From NCBI RefSeq assembly GCF_000715075.1, contig NC_134082.1, positions 100,480,399-100,544,398 on the forward strand: DNA of 64,000 bases, read 5' to 3'. The DNA is from Nicotiana tabacum. Its lineage: Eukaryota > Streptophyta > Magnoliopsida > Solanales > Solanaceae. The notes below the pieces were generated by a model that was not told the origin of the DNA, searched no databases, and saw only the letters and a program-made list of their open reading frames with translations. The position numbers and the translations under genes are program-made. Below, piece after piece: positions 57,287 to 64,000 of this stretch (position 1 is the stretch's first letter; every line of letters begins with the position of its first letter).

Positions 57287-60200
57287 TGTAAGCACGTGAT
57301 TTTTGCCCTATGAAAGAATTACTCCCAAAAAATTCAAAATAAAATGATTTTCCTTGGTGTGCAATTTTGAGAGTTTTTGTGACATTTTTGGATAATTATT
57401 TGTATTTGTCTGTGCGTGTTTATTTGTTAAATTAATAAAAAAATACAAAAATATGTCGCATTTTGCATGTAGTATTTAATTCTACAATTGTTACTAATTA
57501 ATTTTGTTTTACAAAAATTAAAAATTACAAAAATAGGCATCTTTTGCTTTTTTAGCATTTAATGTCCAAATGTACAATTTTATGCTTAATTATTACTTAA
57601 TTGTGCGTTAATTGTTATTGGGAGTTAATTTGTGCTTTTATAACTTAATAATAATTTAAGAATTTTTAGAATTTAGTTTTAGAAAAATAAAAGAAGAAAA
57701 GAGAGCAAAAATATAAAGAAAACCGGAATTGGGCTCTTCTTCAAATTCAAGCTACAAGCCCAAAAAATATCCAACCTTCCCCATGACCCGGTCCATTTCA
57801 AACCGGGTCGACCCGGTCCATAACCCCAAAGACCCAACACCCCCCTATATTGCATTTCACAAAATAAAACAAAACTCAAAACCCTAAACACAAAGAGATC
57901 CGCAGCCCCTCTCTTCTTCTCAAAAACTCCAAACAACCTTCATCCATGGCTGCCCCTTTCACACACACGCACAGCACCTTCACCATCATCTTCCTCCTCA
58001 CGCGAGGCAGCTCCAAACAAAAAGCCAAGCAAGCTGCTTTCTTCTTCGTCGTCGAGCTCGAGCTCGAGCTCCCATGGCGGCCTTCTTCGTCGAGCTCCAT
58101 GTTTGTCGACCACCATGAACGATCCCTCTGCTTCATCTTCTTCATCATCGTCTCCATCGTCGCCTTCAGAAAAAAAATGAGAAAACCTGCCATGGCTTCA
58201 TCCTAGCCCAGAACAAACAACCATTTCACCTTCTTCTACAAGAAAAGAAGAAGCCATGAGAGAGCCCTAACTCCACCCAACCTTCAACTATTTTCCCTCC
58301 CCATCTCTGATCTTCATCTCCCATTCTAGAGCAACGCAGCTGAAGCTCGCCCCAAAGCCATCGTAGCTTCAGTCATAAAACTTCGTCCAACAGCCATGAA
58401 ACCTGCCTAAAACCTCCGTGAAACAGTTCGGAAAGCACCATCCAAACGCGCTGCTGCTTCATTGTTTCGTCACTGCCCGTGTTTCTTCTTCTTCAAGATT
58501 GTTGCTGCTGCGTTTTCACTGTCCGCCATGGCTGCTTTCGCTGCTGCTTCTTCCAGCTTCATCGACGATGCTGTCGTTGTTGCTTCTTCCAGCTTCATCG
58601 ACGATGCTCGTCGCTGCTGCTTCTCTTCCTTCTACCATGGCTGCGTCAAGCTCATCGAGCATTTGCTTCGCGTCCAGCTCTATCGTCGCCTGCTACTACT
58701 GCTTTACTGCTTCCATGGCTGTGTCTTCTGCTTCGTTTTCAAATAACACCCAATAACCTCCTTCAGTTGCTTCTTAGGATCGTCTTCGTCGTCGTTTGTT
58801 CGAGTTTTGGTTGGGGTCATCAAAACAGTCCATACATAGTTCGAGTTCGTCGTTGGTCAGTCGTTGTTCGTCGTTTCGATCCGGTTAGTGGATTTTGAGT
58901 TTCACTTTTGTCCGTATTTTGTTTTTGATATTCTCAAATCTAAAATCGGTAAATATTTGTTTTGTTCGTGTTCATTGTTTTGTTAATTTTTCAGTTTGTT
59001 CATGTGAAATTGTTAGTTTAATGTTTGTTAGATGCAAATTGAAGTTTAATTAATTATTTCTTCAGTTTGTTTCATGTGTTATGTATTTTTTTCCAGAAAT
59101 TGTTAACGTTGGTTAAATTGTTTGAATCAGTCATGTTTGTTGTTTAAAATAGATTTAATTCATGTTCATCTTTGTTTGAAGTTCGTTTTTAATCCAGTGA
59201 TTCAATGTGAGTTTATGTTTTGGTTTTTGATTTGTTGATTTAGTTTGAATCATGTATTGTGTTGTTAATATTGTTGTTTCCTTGCTCATCCATTTTTGGT
59301 CTAAGTTAACTAGGACTGGTTCCCAATATGGTTAATTTATTTCCATTAATTTGAAGTTGTATGATTCATTTGTGTTCATGTGATTTGTTGTTGAATTTGT
59401 TTAGAAATTGGTCATATTGGCTATATTTTGATTGAGATTGATTAGGTGAATTGGTTATAGCTGATGGGGTAGTTTGGTAAATTGCAGTACGTTCAGGGGT
59501 AAATTGGTAATTGTAGTAAGGTCAGAGGGGTATTTTCGGAATTGAACATTTGAATAATTGTTTAATATAATGGGGGACAAGACACAAATTAGTGGGGGAA
59601 TAATGTAATTATCTATGTTAAGCATGGGGGACAAGATATAATGGGGTTGATATAATTGTTTAATATAATGGGGGACAAGACATAATGTAGTGGGGGGAAT
59701 ATTGTAATTGTTTATGTTAGGCATGGGGGACAAGACATAATGGGTTGAGAATAATTCTTTGTTTAATATAGTGGGGGACAAGACACAAAATAGTGGAGAA
59801 TAATTTATTTGTTTAAGAAAGTGGGAAGCAAAGCATGCAATGATGGGAATATTTTGGGTTAGGGGTTCAAGACAAGAGTCTTGTTATATATAGGGTCATT
59901 TGACACATTCTTAGGGACTTTTACACTTGAAGGACTAAGACTTGGACCGAGACTTAGAGGAGAAAGACTTTGACTTAGAGAGAGAGAAAGGAAGAGACTT
60001 TTAGAAGAAGAAAAAAAGTTGAGAGAGTTGACTGAATTTTGAGAAATTAGAATTTGAGAGTAAAAGAGAAAGACAATTTGAACTTTCACTTGAATAATTT
60101 CCGTTTGCCTTTCCTCGAGTGTTATTCAAAATCAGTAAACTACTCCATCTTGTATCCGTCTCTCCTCTGCTTTGACTGCGATTGCACTTTGGTATTGCTG

Positions 60201-61433
60201 ATTTTTCAATCTGTTATTGGGTTATTCTACTGGTTGTTACTGGTTTTGCGGTGTTGCTGAACCTGTTGTTGCTGTGTTATTACTGCTGCTGACTCCTTCT
60301 TTTCTTCTTGTACTGCAATTTCCAGGTACACATTTGTACACTTTTGGCTTGAGGCGAAATGAAATATTGACCAGGCTTTGTTCCTGTTGAATTCCTCCTG
60401 TTTAGATTTGTGTTTGAATAGAATTTTTTCTTTCTTTGTATAAAAATGTAGTTGATTGATTAATGAATAATGGGGTCGCATGTATAATAACTCCTTCATC
60501 TAATAATGTTAGTTTAAATTAATCAAAGAATAGTTAATCTGTTTTGATATTATTGTGTGTCAATCTCATGTTCTAGTGTTATTAAATAATAGAATATAGA
60601 ACGAAAGCAATCTCTCTTTGTACAAACTCGATTGCAGTTTTCCATTTGCATTAGCCGTAAACAAATAACTAATAAGTTACGTCTTTTTCAGCATGTAATT
60701 AATTGAGGGATTTTCTTTTATTTTAGAGACGAACCTAATAGAAAAAATGTAGTCATTATAGGTTCATCCTTTTAAATAAAAATGAGACGAGCCTCGCCAA
60801 ATAAAACGCACAGATTGCGGGGCCCTCAATAAATGTACATTTAATCACATAGACTTCAGGAGGAGCCGTTTAGCAAACTTCACGGCTGTCCCCAAATAAT
60901 AAATACGCTAATCGCTTTAGGCGCGATTTAATTAATCTTACCTTCTTAACTCGGGTGCGCATTTCATGCGACCCAAATCCAAATCCCAAAACATTGAATA
61001 AAATTGTGTTCCAGATTGCGGGTGCATTTCATGTGACGCAATCCAAAGACATGTTTTTAAACGATGTTCACATTCTTTTGAAATATAATAATAAAAGCGG
61101 TAAAGAGTTAAAACTTGCACATGAGCGCATAATTGTATAAAATCAGATAAATAAGCTGAATATGACAGTTGAGCGACCGTGCTAGAACCACGGAACTCGG
61201 GAATGCCTAACACCTTCTCCCGGGTTAACAGAATTCCTTATCCAGATTTCTGGTTCGCGGACTGTAATATGGAGTCATTCTTTTCCTCGATTTGGGATTA
61301 AATTGGTGACTTGGGACACCCTAAATCTCCCAAGTGGCAACTCTGAAATAAACAAACAAATCCCGTTTTGATTGTCCTTTAATTGAAAAAAACTCCTTCA
61401 CCCCTCGTGGGGATGGAAAAAGGAGGTGTGACA
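57287..61433 (+). mobile_element. Solo Ogre-type LTR, 4147 bp, complete
   Basis: It starts TGTAAGCACGTG and ends GGAGGTGTGACA between perfect 5-bp duplications ACTCC (57282-57286 and 61434-61438). The ends match the 5' LTR of the Ogre-type element read in reverse. It lies in the 3' region of the Athila-like element, so it is the later insertion. A promoter candidate is a telobox-like AAACCCTAAA at about 57880, 3' of CCCCCTATATTGC. ORFs at 57679-58898 and 60227-61213 are chance frames. Confidence 0.95.
59552..59830. repeat. Tandem repeat, ~105-bp unit, in the solo LTR
   Basis: About two and a half units carry TTTAATATAATGGGGGACAA and GTTAGGCATGGGGGACAAGA. Words of the form GGGGGACAAGACA occur five times. 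Confidence 0.8.
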
Positions 61434-61438
61434 ACTCC

Positions 61439-62949
61439 CACATCCTCAACTCTCCCTAAGCGAACCTCACCTTTTAAGTATTGACACACAAACCGAGGTT
61501 AATGGAATTTCGCTCATCTCTCTCAAGAAGAAGGTCACAAGTCCGGCTCTAAGTACCATATGCTTGCCCCTTATGTAAGTATCCACTAATGTAAGCTCCC
61601 TTCAACTCGAGATCAAATAGGGCTTTTGTGGAGTCATTGTGAAGGTTTTTAGGTAAGGGTAGGACATATTTTTATTCAAGTGGATTCAATCTTCCCTTAA
61701 GCACTTCTTTTAATTCATTTTGGCACAACTCTCTTGACTCTTTTGAGTATTTCACTTCTTTACAAGGGGTTAGAGAGACACATTGTCACTCTTTCTTATA
61801 CAATTCAAAACATATCTCTTTTTCTACTTTTTCCACACACCTTTTTCACTTTTGTTTTCCTTGAGTCCCTTTTTTTATTCTTGTTCACATTGAACTTTCT
61901 TTTTGTCTTTTTCATTTCTTGTTTTTTCATTGCCTTCCTTTTCTTTTTCTTTTGTACCTTTTTACCACTTTGCTTCCTTTATTGTATCTCCCCCCAATCT
62001 TAGATATTTTCCATTACTCAAGGGAAGATTTGGGTGCCAAGAGAGGGTAATCATTTAGAACGGGTATATGCTTGTAGCATTGGTTCTTGAAAGAAAAAGG
62101 TTTAAGGCTCAAAAGGGTTAATTAGTGATCATCTCATTGGTAGGCTATGGAATTGTTCAATTTAACATTTGGATCAAGGAAAGCCTATAATCACTTCTCA
62201 AGTCAAATTTCGCCTCAACAAAAATTCAGGGCAAGTTCTAGACCATTGGCTCGGGACTTGGACTCACATTTCGATTCCTCACCACAAACGCTAGGGAATT
62301 GCTAAAGACATCGAGTCGAGGGCCCACCACGACCTTAGTTACGATTTAAGCACACAATGGTCCAAAAAGACCACATGATGATTGTTTGGTCAACGCAAGA
62401 GTCTCAAAGCCACGACTTTCACCATCCTGAACACAACATTATGTCTTTGACCATGGGATCAAAGGCAAATGTGCTAGGCCCAAGTGAAGCTTTGCTTGAG
62501 GTACCTTTAACTACAACTATCAAAAACAAAAGAAAAATCAAAGAAACGGATTCAAACCCTTAAGAAGGAAGTCACGCCATCTGTCATTGGGAAGAGCCAC
62601 CCGGTTCGCACAATACTCCACCCTTGGAAAGAACCATAGTATTAAGAAAATCAAGGGCTTATTGAAGGCGTCAAAAACAAAACAAGAGGCTATGAGCCTA
62701 ACTACAAAGCTAAAATCGATTTTTTTTTGCGAAAATAGAAAATAAAATGAATATGTACAATAGGGGAGTAGAATATACAACGGGAATGAATACATGCAGA
62801 AATGTAAAGTTATATACAGTCCAAAATAATAATAAAAAAAATCAATAAAAACATAAACTAAGAATCTATATATACAGTCATCCGGATAAAAGTAGGGCAC
62901 ACCCCCACAAATAAAACCTGGCATTGTCCTCAATGCCAACTATCAAATA
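61439..62949 (-). other. 3' noncoding region of the Athila-like element
   Basis: About 1.5 kb without a credible gene follows the env-like ORF. It includes the minus-strand word TTGAGGACAATG followed by TGTGGGGGTGTG (near 62930-62900), a second polypurine-like motif known from Athila elements. A T-rich stretch (61800-61970) gives a spurious hydrophobic frame at 61734-62003. The region continues at 57035-57281 on the other side of the solo LTR. Confidence 0.55.
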
Positions 62950-62953
62950 AGCA

Positions 62954-64000
62954 TCAAAAACAAAGTAAAGGATATAGGAGCTTCCTAGGCCTGGTCCGTC
63001 TGCATGGGATCATCAGTGGTCCCCAAGTCCTCTGTATGTACGGGAACCTCAGACTAGTTCCCGATCTCCTGATGCTCAGCTGCTGGGACTGGGCCTGCTC
63101 CTGGACCGGCTGGATGATAGGTGCGTCATTGGATGAGGTCTCATGTGGGTCTGCTAGCTCAATAACTGCGCCAACTGAACTGGGGAGCTTTCTCTTCTTC
63201 CTTGTAGGCCTGGGTGCCTGCTCCTGCTCCTGCTGTGGCTGTGGCACTGGTGCTGCTGCTGGGGCTGGATCCCCGAATAGCAAGTATAAAGGCATCTAGT
63301 CTGCCAATAGCTTGTCCACATCAGTCTTTAGCACTCTCACCGACTCCTTGGAAGCCCTTGACTTCCTCATCTTCTTGTGCTCCTTGGCAAGCTCCCTCAA
63401 AGCCTTGCCATGTGAATCCACCGCCTTAGTCAAGGCATCCTGAGTCCTCATAATCTTTTCCTGATTGTCCAGGAGCTTTTTCAGTGTATCCTCAATGGCC
63501 CGAGGAATCTGAGTAGTGGAAGGTGCTGAATGGGCCTCAACTGTAGCAGACAATGTAGACAACTTGGATGTCGCAGCTGACATCCAGTTGTTCAAACTGG
63601 CTCGTGTCCGGCTCAATTGATGGGCCGTGAAAGGATGAGTCCGGGAAGAAGGAACCCCCGGGTCAGCTGAAGTACTGGGGCCAGTAGAAGAGGAGGGTCC
63701 TGGAGGCAAATCATCAATAGTGGTGGCAGCAGGCATGGTGGAAGGCTCTGTGGAGGGCTCAACAGAAGACTCTACCACAACTGGCTCCTCAGACTGGCCA
63801 GCTGGGGTAGAAGTAGGTGGCTTGTAATTTTTGTCCTTGGGGTTGTCTCACCCCTTCAAACTATACCAGGAGAACGGAGCCAAAGGTTTGACCTTGATGC
63901 CAAACGGTCTCTTCTCCATCTCCAAGTCCCGAAAATACATAGTGAGGGTGCTGGGAAAAAGGTAGTTCCGGTCATGCTCAACCCCCACTACAGAAATGGT
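62954..64000 (-). pseudogene. Athila-like 3' ORF (env-like), C-terminal part, with stops
   Basis: Read leftward from the window edge, an open stretch with NYLFPSTLTMYFRDLEMEKR ends at a TGA near 63850. The frame then goes on with a Ser/Pro/Thr-rich segment, a helical coiled-coil-like segment (LKKLLDNQEKIMRTQDALTK, HGKALRELAKEHKKMRK) and VDKLLAD. A TAG at 63296-63298 is followed, in frame, by a Pro/Gln-rich tail with a basic patch (PTRKKRKLPSS), ending at 62954. Another frame near 63050-62990 gives EVPVHTEDLGTTDDPMQTDQ-stop, so a frameshift in the tail is possible. I see no signal peptide or transmembrane segment in this part. The role of these 3' ORFs is unknown; the env-like name is by position only. 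Confidence 0.55.

Noticed and set aside
58418..58898. Overlapping Ser/Leu/Cys-rich ORFs
   Set aside because: Chance frames through low-complexity CTGCTGCTTC-like DNA in a solo LTR; all three frames are open, which argues against coding.
62538..62939. 133-residue Phe/Tyr-rich ORF
   Set aside because: It lies in the 3' noncoding region after the Athila-like ORF, starts in the polypurine-like GAGGACAATG motif and looks like AT-rich chance coding.

Overview
This is a plant nuclear window made almost entirely of nested transposable elements. Solanaceae is likely, and Nicotiana is my best guess, from the repeat families I recognise: Ogre/Tat and Tekay-type chromovirus Ty3/gypsy elements, a Ty1/copia element, PIF/Harbinger, a hAT MITE and a Mutator remnant. 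There are no bacterial-type operons. I see no intact protein-coding host gene. The one clear host gene is a box C/D snoRNA gene on the minus strand (7751-7845). It has guides for two nearby sites in 25S rRNA and a promoter (Site II, teloboxes, TATA) of the kind plants use for snoRNA genes.

Left part (1-8187). An Ogre-type LTR end (1-1027) cuts a MITE fragment. A retroposon with a poly(A) tail and a perfect 17-bp target duplication (1564-1580 / 7122-7138) was split by a PIF/Harbinger transposon (about 1832-6959). That transposon carries the usual Myb-like protein and DDE transposase, both broken. Its transposase intron holds a 993-bp hAT MITE with an 8-bp target duplication. The snoRNA gene follows.

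Middle (8188 to about 47730). A minus-strand copia element is the host. Its 3' LTR is at 8188-8790. The polyprotein is read leftward and is cut into pieces by a solo Tekay-type LTR (9596-12266, TSD caatg), a full Tekay-type element (13551-24062, TSD attat, inserted inside the copia integrase) and a large Ogre/Tat element (25062-46944). The Ogre-type element has ORF1, gag, protease, an intron, RT, two RNase H domains and integrase, all on the minus strand, with several stops and frameshifts. Its left (3') LTR has lost its last ~1.02 kb.

Right part (about 47730-64000). A gypsy LTR tail and a degraded Mutator transposase (SWIM finger lost) come first. Two Tekay-type LTRs follow head to tail, sharing a single 3'-flank tail (49633-55434), with a ~208-bp (TA)n tract. 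Then comes an Athila-like gypsy element in minus orientation: LTR, polypurine tract, a 3' region split by a complete solo Ogre-type LTR (57287-61433, TSD actcc), and a 3' env-like ORF that runs off the right edge.

The signals I find most worth following are four dispersed copies of a stem-loop in the Ogre-type interior whose stems differ in sequence but still pair, about fifteen 3'-UTR words complementary to that element's primer-binding site, and the dual-guide snoRNA gene. By eye the Tekay-type LTR pair differs at roughly one site in ten and the Ogre pair at roughly one in twenty, so the Ogre insertion looks younger. These are rough visual figures, not alignments.
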